Virus record (IMG/VR): IMGVR_UViG_3300025141_012845 | Coordinates: 1 to 64,000 of that record | From: a virus | Direction: 5' to 3' (one strand) | Length of the DNA: 64,000 bases | Made by a program: the position numbers and the translations under genes | The notes under the pieces: generated by a model | The model's database searches: none | Seen by the model: the letters and a program-made list of their open reading frames with translations, nothing else | Told to the model about the DNA's origin: nothing | Shown: positions 35,646-44,948 of the stretch, piece after piece | How positions within the stretch are numbered: the first letter of the stretch is position 1 | How the letters are laid out: each line of letters begins with the position of its first letter

Positions 35646-38600
35646 TTAATTAAAATCGCTATCGTCTAGTTCTGTCTTGCCATATGGATATTTATTTATG
35701 TACTCAATCATCGTATCTAAATAAGCTTGTGCGTTTGACATTATCTTTTCTTCGAACTCAGGCACCTCTTCAAAGTTCTCTTTAAATTTCCCCATTGTTG
35801 AAAGAAGCATGATTGCTGCGCCAGTTTTAAGTTCCAATATATTTTCTATAAGATTTTTATACTCTTCAGTCTCTCTCAAGCCCTCTATAAGACTTTCATA
35901 AGTCTCTCTTCCCCAGCCTCTGAATAAAAATGGATTATTGGCCATCTCTACATTAGATACATCTCCTATAAACAGAGGGTAGTGATCTAACGCTTTCATT
36001 ATACCTCCTGGTGGGGATTGCATCTCGAACGATGCAAGAGGGAGTGTTCTAATTTTTGCACTTTCACCAGAAGCAGACGAAGGTTGCCATAATTTTTCAT
36101 TAATCTTTTCCTGCATTGCCTCGCCAGACTGGTTAATGCCTTGAGATTCAGGCTGATTATAATAGGATGGCTCTTTTAATACAAAGTTATAACTTTTTAC
36201 TGCCTCCAAGCCTTTAAGCAAGACTTTCGATGCGTCTGCAGCGGATGCATCTACTCCAATCGGTAGAATTTGTCCGTTATCGAATTCGGGCAACATCGGG
36301 TCCATTACAAATTTTTTGTATAACATCTCATCGTCTGATAAGTATGTGTCGTTGACGATCTGTGCGTCGGAAAGTACGTAACTAATTCTAACCCCAAAGT
36401 CAACATCACTTAGAAAGTCATCCATAAGTACTGGTGATGGGTTATCTGTGCCCTCATCTAACAACTCCACTGACTTTTGTTCCAAAAGATCTTGATCTTC
36501 TTTTCTTATTTCGTAAATTTTATGTATTTTTACAGGCTGTGTTTCTACAATAACTATTTCGCTGTCGTTGTCCCAAACGTAGTCGCCACCTACTTTTGCA
36601 AAATACTTAGTCTTCTTTTTGTCTGCGGTTGTAGAGGCTTCAGGCCATTTTATTCCAGCTTTTTTCATACCCTCCACTGTCAAACCAGGCAATTCTGGAG
36701 TAATATATTGGGATTCGTCGGGACTTTTCTTTGTTATCAAACTCACTTTCTCTCCCGGTACAACCCTAACTATAGAAGGTACTTTTATTGTTGATGTAAC
36801 GACTTTATAACTGGGCTTTACAGATTTAACTCCGCAATCTTCATTGAAGTATAGTTCAAGACTCGGATGATTAATATCCATAAACTTAAAACTCTTGGTC
36901 TCTCCTATATCTATTTTTGCCCAGTGAGATAAAATGGCATTGTTCAACGTCCACTTTCCCCCGTTGCCTACTACAGTGTCCAAAACATATCCTGACACTG
37001 TCATATCTCCTTCCCGTTGAATCCAGGGGCCATATGGGTATGTTTCCCCTGGAAAGTACCAAGGATCCGAACCCGTGCTCAATTGGTGGAACGTAGTTAA
37101 GAGTCCATACATTAGCCCATTGTGGTAATCGCTGTCATTACGCCAATTTGTAGCATTAATCCTCCAAAAACCAACATCAACGGAATTGGCAGATTCATTG
37201 TCACCGGTGGCAGTGCCCCAATGGGGATCGTTTCTGCAGTCTCCAATTGGCAAAACATCTCCAGAGGGTAGATACCTATCCTCTGGTCCCGCGTCTGTGC
37301 CAACCACCCCCATCCATTCATCTCCATCGCCCTTATAAACCTCCTGCACTGATATCCTTAACATCTCCGAATCGTCAGTCATAAGTCCTCGGGACATCAC
37401 CGTCTTCGGGTTAAAGACAGACGGGGTGGAGTACGCTGCGTTGGTAACCACTTTTCCAGTTGCTGGATTTATTGGTTTGTGGTTCCACTCGTAAATTCCT
37501 CCCTCATCCACTTCTGTATCAAGTGCGAAATCATAGGGGGATTTTCCCACTTGTGGGCCATCAAGATAGGCAGACAATTTACCTGCATGCTCTCCCGTTT
37601 CAGAATCATAAACAAAAGGGGCTGCATAGAAAAAAGGTCTTGGATTTGAATCGCTCTTTTTTCCATCAATAGCATTTGTTATAGTAAATTCTTGAGTAGA
37701 ATACCATGCGACTGGTTGTAAGGTATCTATAGATCCTGCTTCGGAACCCTCACCTTGATTGGCTTGCATTGATGGGTAAAAATTATAAAAGTCAAAGGTA
37801 TTTTTGAAAAAAGTCTCCCACTCGGATTCATTAAATGTTCCGCCCTTTTCTTCCACTGCTTGTAAGAGTTTGGAAATTATAATTCTCTTGAACTCTGGAA
37901 ATCCAACTATGACCTTTTCTGTGTCCGGAATGGTCATGTTCTCTTCTTCCTTTAAAGAATGGGGCTTCCCATAAATCGAATCTCCTTCAGGGAAAGATGT
38001 GTAATAAACGGGAAAATCACCATAAAGCCAAGCGGTTGGAACTTTAGCGTATGTCTCAAAAATAAAACGTCCTGGCTGACCCTCATCTCCGAGCAACTGT
38101 TCATATGTATCAAGTATGCTGCTCTCCACTTCATCGCCAATTTCGAACCACTGATTAGACCAGCCGCCAAGTACTTCGTCTCCCGCTTCAGGAGCCTTGA
38201 GGTGCCACCACTGTCCTTTATCTTTTACCTTATCTGCGTCAACGTTGTTTGTCCAAAGTCTCGAAATTCTAGTTTTAATATTAAAGTTTTCTTGAAGAAT
38301 TTCAGTAGCATCGTCAGCATCAAACGCGGTAAAGTCTCCCGGATTATAAAGCCTAGTGTTTCTCGAAGGAGCATCCATGACCAGAAGACCTTTTGTGCTA
38401 TTGTATATCTTTAATAACGAATTAGGGGCAGAGACTGCGCCTTCGGGTGGTGCTGGTAAGCCGAGCGCTTTAGCTATTTTTTTATCAATGCCCTCTAATA
38501 AAGTTTTTCTTATGGTGTCAATGTTAATTCTTTCGCTGATCGCATATTTTTCAAATATCTTTTTATTAAATTTAGAAATTTGATCGTCCTCTTGGAAGAC

Positions 38601-41600
38601 AGTCTTTAAAAACTCGTTCATTAATTGAGATTCACTAAAGATATCCTCCAAACTTACTTGACTAGAAAAAGACGGAGCATAAACAATCATTTCCAAAATT
38701 AAGAAGGCTATAACACAATAAATAAGAGCCTCCTGAACTGAATCTCCTATTGCAGATGGATTTGAATCTGGATCAGCAAAATCTGTTTTCTGGAGATATA
38801 CACTAACCGCTTCTTGACTTATTTTTTTAAGTTGTTCAATAGGGAATATTCCTGAATTTTCTAAATCGAGTGTTTGATACTGTTTAAGATTCTCAAAACT
38901 TCCTTCTAATAATTTTACAATTTCGTTTAAGCCTGAGTGCTTCATTGCCGTCCACAATCTTGCCATTGACGTGATATCTAGAAAGGACTCAATTGATTCT
39001 TTTTGATAGTATGTACCAGGTAAAACATCCGGGCTCTTATCTGTTACAGAAAGGGCTGCTGCACTATTTTGGAAATCCACATAAAGTCGATCACTCAGTT
39101 GGTTTCTTAAAAGAACGTATTCAGCGCACTTATTTTCGTCTACCCACTGTACTATACCACCTGGGAAATCTGCTCCGACCACCATCTCTATATCAGAATA
39201 GACACCCCCTTTGTTTTCATCGCTTTGAAAGTTGGTGCCTTCTGGATCATATATACCTTCAGAAACCCAAGAATTGTTACCTCTCTGATCTAACCATTGA
39301 ATATTGAACATATTAATTTGATGTTCTGGTTTTCTACCCCAATTGTCTGAAGATAATTGAGTAAACTGCATTGTATAATCTTCATAGCGGTAAGCAGGAA
39401 CGGGATCGATAATTTGCAAGGACAGTGTGATTTTAATATCTTCTAAAACAGATTCTTCGATGTTCAATCCTTTTGTTTCCAATATTAATTTCGAACCAAT
39501 TGAGGTTGCTCTAATATACTTTCCTAAATCAAAGTCTGTGTACGCAAAATGACCAATCTCCTTTAACAAAGGCAAAGATACAGGATTTCCATTAATGTCT
39601 GTGTCGGTCGCGTCATTGGGTTCAAGATCCCCTCCAGAGTGGGCAATTGCCTCTGCTATTCTTCTGGAAAAATACTGTTCTGTTGGGAGTCCAGGTCCCT
39701 GCGGTATCGGAAACGGCTGATTCGGGTAAGTCGCGTAAGCCATTACATGTAGTTGGTTTTGATCTAAAGGCTCAAGACCAATGTCGTCAGGACTCTTCAC
39801 GGGTATCCATTTTATTTCATAAGTTTTGTTACTGGCCTCCCCTGTTATTTCTGGAGGCAAGATAATTCGGATGTTAAAATCCGTTCCTCCATAGGTGGCG
39901 ATATCGTATCTTTCATTCAAAACTTCAGTGTCAGGGTGTCCAAAAGGAGCAGCAAGGTCAATCTCCACAAAAGGATTGCTTGGAGGTATAAACGTAACAT
40001 CGTAAATGTCCAATTTTGAAGTAATCGCGCCATCGAGCGTAATTAAAGCCTGCTGGCTTGGATCCTGCGGTATTTCCTCCCCATTCTCTAAAATCCATTT
40101 TTCTTCAAAATATTGATTAATTATTCCCAAATAATTGCTCAAATCCAAAGAAACGGCACTTTCAAGAGGCAACAATATTGCATTAGTTGCCATATTTCCA
40201 GCAAACTTTAAAAACGGTGTTTCTGAAATGGCACTATTCATAAGACTGTTTGTTTCAGATTTTAAAGATTTTAAAGGATCGGTTGCTGCTTCGACAGCAC
40301 CCATCAAATCTTGTTGTTGAAGCAATCTATCTTTTGCCACCTGTAATGTAATTTGGTCTTCTGAATATCCTTGTCTTTGAAGAGCGGCTCGTATTTTTGT
40401 TTCTCTTAGAGATTGTTCCATATCATCGCATAAATCTTCGAGACAAGGAGGGTCTTCTAAGAACTCACACACTGATGTGTCTAAAACGCCATCAATATCT
40501 ATAAAAAGTTGTCGAATACCTTCAATGCCGGGATATTCTTGATATAATTCATTAAATCTAAGTCTATTAAAGATATCAACGTCTTGCATTAACTTCGAAG
40601 TCGCTGTTCCTTGAAAAAGTTGGCAAAGTTCTCCCGGAGTGAAGACTGAAAAAAGACTTGCTAAGTAATCTTCTGGTCTTTCTAGATAAGGGAACAACTG
40701 CTCCGCAGAGGAAGTGTCTAATCCTAAAGTTTTAACGTCGATATCTCCGGCTTGTTGAGGTCCCGAATTGCCACAATTCTCAAGCCAAGCTAATATCTGG
40801 CTTACAACTTGTTCTGTTATAAACTTTTCCGCCTCTTTGACGAGAGTTTCAAAAAGTTTCTTTTCAAGTTGTTTAAGTATTTTACCTAAATAAGGAAGTT
40901 TGTCCGGTAATCGAAAGTTAATATCGCATTTGGGAAACGCTGGTATCTTGTCCCTTTCAAATCTAGCTTCTTCCGATCCATTAAGATAATCCCACGCCCA
41001 TTTAAAAACTTGTATTATGGTATTAACCAATTCAATCGCGCCATAAACAAGGGCCTCACACAAAAAGAGTTTCTCGTTAAAATCAAAATTTCGACGATGA
41101 TTTGAATAAAAAGATGTACCAGATATTTCATCTATCCTTCTTGAGGTCCAGTTTCCAAACAATAATTCCATTTTATTATAGAGTGCTCCACCATCGACAA
41201 CTTGGACCGATTCTCCAAACGCGCTAATTTTAACCTGATAAGATCTAAACGCTCTCATGAAGTTTACAAAAGTCTGCTCCGGTGTTTTTCCTTTATAAAA
41301 GCCAACATCGTCTAATCCAATTTCTTCTGCGGCTTTTGTGATTAACGCCTCAAACCCATCAAATGGGGAAAACGCTTTCTCCAGTAATTCGTCACACAGC
41401 ATTTCCACAAGGTCTTGCAAAGAATAATCCAAATACATGCACGCCAACATCTCTTTCGCGATTGTTTGTATGTCGGTCTTATTCAAAACTAACATAAAGA
41501 GGTCTGTTATAGAGTCAACCTCTCCTATCTCTCTTGGTCTGCGTGGTAAAGCAGAAAACAGTTGGTCACCTATCTCATCTGAGGCTTTCTTATTCGTTTT

Positions 41601-43931
41601 AGCGAGAACCTTTTTAACGTCGATTCTTTTATACCACTCATCATCGCTGTTCAACTCATTTATCGTCATCGGCCTCGTTGAAGATTCTGCTCTTGCTTTA
41701 TGTATATTTATTATTTGTTCATCCGATAAAACTTTCTTAAGTCGCCAGTTTAAGGGCAGTGTCTTAACAACTGCTGCTTCAGTTCCCGGATTCATAACCA
41801 TATAGCGAGAAGAGTAAGCATATTTTTTGACAAACACATCTGCCGTCAACTTATCGTCCTTGTTTACTGGAGAAGAGGCTGATCTACCAGATGCTGATTT
41901 TACTCTTTGTGCTAAAGTAGAGTTGGATTCAGCGCTCTGAAAGGCTCCCGGTTTTGGGAAGCCACATGCGGCAGTGATCCTATCTATAACTCCAGGCTCA
42001 CTGGCAATCTGGTTAATGCTATACAGGAAAAAGAATGTTCTTAGATAATTGACTTTAAACTTATTCATTTGAAACGGGTCAAATCCGGGGATGTCGCCAA
42101 GAATAGCACCAGCCGGCACTACTGTGTTCTCATCTGCCAGTGGTCTAGATCCTAACCCTTCCAGTTTAGCAGGTAAAACAAGAAATTCTGGATTGAAATG
42201 AACTGTCTTCTCTTCCGCTGTAGAGTCCTCACTGTCGTGCATAGTCAAGAAAATCTTATCCTGAATTGATAAAAAAGAAGGATTGAGGAAGTTCAGATAG
42301 TGATTTACCTGTTGATGTATATCAAAAGGAAAAAGGTTGGAAAACATCATCGACTTCATAAGTTCCGCATGATATTCTATCTTATAATCTTTTAATTCGA
42401 CTCGCAAACTTGCTATTTTTGCTCTTTGTTTATTTAATTCAACCTGTGATTGAACATTTTTAAGAATCTCGACTCTTTGTTTGATGTCCTTTTCTCTATA
42501 GGCGATTTCTTCTTGAAGGGCCTTCATTGTAATTGATTCAGTTCGAACGTATCGTAGTTGAGGTATTGGGGCGTGATTAGCACTGAAGTCGAAACTTTCC
42601 TGGAGGGGTTCTTGTGTGAGTTCAAAACCGAAAATTATCTTCTTATTGACATTTTTATACAAATCTCCCAAGCCCAAATCTTCTGGATTCTTAAAGGTTC
42701 CTTTAAAGGACTCCTCATTTAACTTAAAGAACCTATCCATCTTAGTCTTAAAGGCGATAACCTTGTTCGCCTCTTCTTTTAAATCAAGCACAACTCCTTG
42801 AGGAAAATTATAAACCCCTTCTGTACCAAGTAGATCAGGTTGTCCTCCGCCTGCATGAGGGACACCAGCGGCTGCTGGAATATCATCATAATATTCGTAC
42901 TCTGATTTTTTAAGTTCCTTGTCAAAATCTAACAAAAGGGCTTGAAGTTCCCCCATAGAGTTTACAAAAGACTGATAACTGTCAAAGGCTATTTCTCTAT
43001 ATTGAACACCTCTTTGTTCAGGTGGAGGTGGTATGGGCGCTGGTTTGTTCTTTTTCAGAAAATCGGTTATCAGTTCCTCATATACTATCCAGTCAACAAT
43101 TCTGTCTGGAGGGACCAGAAAATAGTCCTGCGTGACCGGATCATAATACAGCCCCTCAGCAGATGGTGAAAATCCCACTGCTACAGATGCCGCAATCGCC
43201 CCCACTTCTTCTAAAGTTGGCAAGGGAATAGATTCTTCAATAGCTTGATCTAACGCATTGTACATGCTGGTTATTGTTGACTGCGTAAATTGTACAACCG
43301 GCTTATTAATTACAGAAAGTATCGGACCACTTTCATTTTTTAATGATTCTCTAATCGAGAATTTGGCTGCAAACATCTCAGCATTTTTCAAGTCAGGATG
43401 CATATATCTGCTTTCTTCAGGAGAAACAGCGTCAAGTGATTCGATAAACTGTTTTAAAAATGTAACTTTGAATGCAAATATTCTTTTATCCACATAGTCA
43501 CCAGCAGACGGTCTTAAATGAAATGTTGGGTCTGTAATAGAGACAACTCTTGCCGCATCTCTTGAAACATTCCTCGACGCTTGAGAGTAGTTTCGAAACG
43601 GGTTCATACCAATATCGAACCCAAAAGGAGTTGCGGAAGTGTTCACCGTGTCGCCTATAACTTCTAGCCCGGTAATATCTGGAGGAACTGAAACTCCGCC
43701 TATTTTATTTGCAATCTCTATCATTTCTTTAGGAACCGATGCCGGGTCTCTTCCGAAATATTTAGACACCCACACAAAAGCGTAAGTTGCCATTTCTTTT
43801 TTATTCTGCCATGTCCAGAACGCTGGATCTGTATCAATCTCATATTCAGATTGATAGTGGAGAGTTATTGAATAGTTTCCGTTCCCATCGATATATGGGG
43901 TATTAATTGGTTTATTTCTCCAATCTGCCAT
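35646..43931 (-). CDS. Giant baseplate/tail structural protein (2761 aa), unknown family
   Basis: An unbroken 8.3-kb frame between gp25 and the spike-like gene. No catalytic motif or signal peptide is visible. N-terminal residues (ADWRNKPINTPYIDGNGNY) are followed by mixed sequence. A charged helical stretch at about 470-530 (EEIAYREKDIKQRVEILKN) looks like a coiled coil. The central region (about 750-1260) is largely helical, with cysteine-containing motifs (CEFLEDPPCLEDLCDD near 1165). Later parts are beta-like and Gly/Pro-rich. Its size and place suggest a scaffold or wedge-extending baseplate protein. I do not recognise the family; homology search is needed to say more. Confidence 0.75.
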   Translation of the reverse strand: MADWRNKPINTPYIDGNGNYSITLHYQSEYEIDTDPAFWTWQNKKEMATYAFVWVSKYFGRDPASVPKEMIEIANKIGGVSVPPDITGLEVIGDTVNTSATPFGFDIGMNPFRNYSQASRNVSRDAARVVSITDPTFHLRPSAGDYVDKRIFAFKVTFLKQFIESLDAVSPEESRYMHPDLKNAEMFAAKFSIRESLKNESGPILSVINKPVVQFTQSTITSMYNALDQAIEESIPLPTLEEVGAIAASVAVGFSPSAEGLYYDPVTQDYFLVPPDRIVDWIVYEELITDFLKKNKPAPIPPPPEQRGVQYREIAFDSYQSFVNSMGELQALLLDFDKELKKSEYEYYDDIPAAAGVPHAGGGQPDLLGTEGVYNFPQGVVLDLKEEANKVIAFKTKMDRFFKLNEESFKGTFKNPEDLGLGDLYKNVNKKIIFGFELTQEPLQESFDFSANHAPIPQLRYVRTESITMKALQEEIAYREKDIKQRVEILKNVQSQVELNKQRAKIASLRVELKDYKIEYHAELMKSMMFSNLFPFDIHQQVNHYLNFLNPSFLSIQDKIFLTMHDSEDSTAEEKTVHFNPEFLVLPAKLEGLGSRPLADENTVVPAGAILGDIPGFDPFQMNKFKVNYLRTFFFLYSINQIASEPGVIDRITAACGFPKPGAFQSAESNSTLAQRVKSASGRSASSPVNKDDKLTADVFVKKYAYSSRYMVMNPGTEAAVVKTLPLNWRLKKVLSDEQIINIHKARAESSTRPMTINELNSDDEWYKRIDVKKVLAKTNKKASDEIGDQLFSALPRRPREIGEVDSITDLFMLVLNKTDIQTIAKEMLACMYLDYSLQDLVEMLCDELLEKAFSPFDGFEALITKAAEEIGLDDVGFYKGKTPEQTFVNFMRAFRSYQVKISAFGESVQVVDGGALYNKMELLFGNWTSRRIDEISGTSFYSNHRRNFDFNEKLFLCEALVYGAIELVNTIIQVFKWAWDYLNGSEEARFERDKIPAFPKCDINFRLPDKLPYLGKILKQLEKKLFETLVKEAEKFITEQVVSQILAWLENCGNSGPQQAGDIDVKTLGLDTSSAEQLFPYLERPEDYLASLFSVFTPGELCQLFQGTATSKLMQDVDIFNRLRFNELYQEYPGIEGIRQLFIDIDGVLDTSVCEFLEDPPCLEDLCDDMEQSLRETKIRAALQRQGYSEDQITLQVAKDRLLQQQDLMGAVEAATDPLKSLKSETNSLMNSAISETPFLKFAGNMATNAILLPLESAVSLDLSNYLGIINQYFEEKWILENGEEIPQDPSQQALITLDGAITSKLDIYDVTFIPPSNPFVEIDLAAPFGHPDTEVLNERYDIATYGGTDFNIRIILPPEITGEASNKTYEIKWIPVKSPDDIGLEPLDQNQLHVMAYATYPNQPFPIPQGPGLPTEQYFSRRIAEAIAHSGGDLEPNDATDTDINGNPVSLPLLKEIGHFAYTDFDLGKYIRATSIGSKLILETKGLNIEESVLEDIKITLSLQIIDPVPAYRYEDYTMQFTQLSSDNWGRKPEHQINMFNIQWLDQRGNNSWVSEGIYDPEGTNFQSDENKGGVYSDIEMVVGADFPGGIVQWVDENKCAEYVLLRNQLSDRLYVDFQNSAAALSVTDKSPDVLPGTYYQKESIESFLDITSMARLWTAMKHSGLNEIVKLLEGSFENLKQYQTLDLENSGIFPIEQLKKISQEAVSVYLQKTDFADPDSNPSAIGDSVQEALIYCVIAFLILEMIVYAPSFSSQVSLEDIFSESQLMNEFLKTVFQEDDQISKFNKKIFEKYAISERINIDTIRKTLLEGIDKKIAKALGLPAPPEGAVSAPNSLLKIYNSTKGLLVMDAPSRNTRLYNPGDFTAFDADDATEILQENFNIKTRISRLWTNNVDADKVKDKGQWWHLKAPEAGDEVLGGWSNQWFEIGDEVESSILDTYEQLLGDEGQPGRFIFETYAKVPTAWLYGDFPVYYTSFPEGDSIYGKPHSLKEEENMTIPDTEKVIVGFPEFKRIIISKLLQAVEEKGGTFNESEWETFFKNTFDFYNFYPSMQANQGEGSEAGSIDTLQPVAWYSTQEFTITNAIDGKKSDSNPRPFFYAAPFVYDSETGEHAGKLSAYLDGPQVGKSPYDFALDTEVDEGGIYEWNHKPINPATGKVVTNAAYSTPSVFNPKTVMSRGLMTDDSEMLRISVQEVYKGDGDEWMGVVGTDAGPEDRYLPSGDVLPIGDCRNDPHWGTATGDNESANSVDVGFWRINATNWRNDSDYHNGLMYGLLTTFHQLSTGSDPWYFPGETYPYGPWIQREGDMTVSGYVLDTVVGNGGKWTLNNAILSHWAKIDIGETKSFKFMDINHPSLELYFNEDCGVKSVKPSYKVVTSTIKVPSIVRVVPGEKVSLITKKSPDESQYITPELPGLTVEGMKKAGIKWPEASTTADKKKTKYFAKVGGDYVWDNDSEIVIVETQPVKIHKIYEIRKEDQDLLEQKSVELLDEGTDNPSPVLMDDFLSDVDFGVRISYVLSDAQIVNDTYLSDDEMLYKKFVMDPMLPEFDNGQILPIGVDASAADASKVLLKGLEAVKSYNFVLKEPSYYNQPESQGINQSGEAMQEKINEKLWQPSSASGESAKIRTLPLASFEMQSPPGGIMKALDHYPLFIGDVSNVEMANNPFLFRGWGRETYESLIEGLRETEEYKNLIENILELKTGAAIMLLSTMGKFKENFEEVPEFEEKIMSNAQAYLDTMIEYINKYPYGKTELDDSDFN

Positions 43932-43939
43932 TTTGCCCC

Positions 43940-44887
43940 TTAGTTCGTGTTATTATTCTTACTTAATATAAAGTCAAAACACTTTGGCGTAAACATGTTT
44001 GATTTATACATAATAAGGTTTGTTTTTGTATTAACAGTGGACATCACAGTGTCAGATGCCATATTAAATAATTCTTGCGGTATTGTCGTTATAATTTTGT
44101 TAGTTTGTGGATTTATGAAGGCAATGGAAGGACTTGTTACTCCGCCCACACCAGCAAACGGATGCGTATGGCTTAAAATTGCATTATTAAGCATACTTTG
44201 ATCCAAATTTGTTTGCATTTGTGCTCTCACAAAAGAAGCAAAGGTCTCAACGATTGCGTTTACGTACTCTACAAGACTTTCGAGTGCGTCAACTAGATTA
44301 TCTCCAAGAACAAGAGGTTGTAAGTTAGCATCGTCGTTTCCGGCTATTAAATCGATTCCTGCCCTGCTTTTTATCTTTGCTCCTTTGGAATTAAACCCAT
44401 CTGTTGAGGTTACAAGCTTGATCCCCTCTCTGCCGACTACCCTCACAACATCGGCTTTAATTCCAATACCCGCTCTAGCAAGCGGTTTGCCGGTTGTTCC
44501 ATCGCAAAGATTAAAGTTCTCATCAATGTCTGTTTTTTGGCTGATATAGATTCTTGCAGCGTCCGCTTTAAAGTTTGGGTCACACCAGTGATTTGGTGTT
44601 GCATTTACCATTTGCTGCTTTCCAACAACCAAATCAATTGCTCCTGCACTAAAGTCTCCTCTTCCTCCAAATCCAGACGAACGATTACCGGGCCTGTCTT
44701 TTGTTAAAATTATCCAGGCATCGTGTCCGTTATTCAAGGTTTTCTCCCAAGAAGCTTTAATATGGTTTGGTTGATATTCCGTCTCCGACTGGATGATAAG
44801 TTTATCATCTTCAGACATTGCTGATCTGTCTTTTTGAGTTTTAGAATCTAAACTACCTAAATTGACGGCTTTAATCTCGTCTGCCAT
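43940..44887 (-). CDS. Baseplate spike-like structural protein (315 aa)
   Basis: The middle region (about 110-210) shows short strand repeats of the ARIYISQKTDID, GIGIKADVVRVVGREGIKLVT kind, reminiscent of the beta-helical part of T4 gp5 and its cyanophage relatives. It is followed by a helical section with SHTHPFAG near residue 241. No lysozyme motif is present. The gene is between the giant baseplate gene and the amidase-fold gene, suggesting a spike or hub component that works with the tail-associated lysin. An AT-rich element precedes it. Assignment is by repeat style and context. Confidence 0.65.
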   Translation of the reverse strand: MADEIKAVNLGSLDSKTQKDRSAMSEDDKLIIQSETEYQPNHIKASWEKTLNNGHDAWIILTKDRPGNRSSGFGGRGDFSAGAIDLVVGKQQMVNATPNHWCDPNFKADAARIYISQKTDIDENFNLCDGTTGKPLARAGIGIKADVVRVVGREGIKLVTSTDGFNSKGAKIKSRAGIDLIAGNDDANLQPLVLGDNLVDALESLVEYVNAIVETFASFVRAQMQTNLDQSMLNNAILSHTHPFAGVGGVTSPSIAFINPQTNKIITTIPQELFNMASDTVMSTVNTKTNLIMYKSNMFTPKCFDFILSKNNNTN

Positions 44888-44912
44888 TTTTTTCTTTAAC
44901 CTCTATAACTTG

Positions 44913-44923
44913 TTATAAATATC
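44913..44923 (-). promoter_or_regulatory. AT-rich element before the spike-like gene, possible promoter
   Basis: The coding strand reads GATATTTATAA about 26 bases before the ATG at 44887, in a 61-base gap. It shares ATTTATAA with the element before the gene at 14489 at nearly the same distance. The perfect TATAAATA octamer is on the other strand, so direction and function are uncertain. Confidence 0.2.
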
Positions 44924-44948
44924 TTAAAATCTCAAATTTGCAACAAAC

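Noticed and set aside
37959-38414. A 151-codon plus-strand open frame inside the 2761-aa gene
   Set aside because: It lies wholly opposite a long, well-behaved minus-strand frame, has no good ribosome-binding site and its product is compositionally odd. The same holds for all other plus-strand frames in the window.
44672-44680. RGD tripeptide in the spike-like protein
   Set aside because: RGD is short and frequent by chance; integrin binding makes no sense for a bacteriophage spike.
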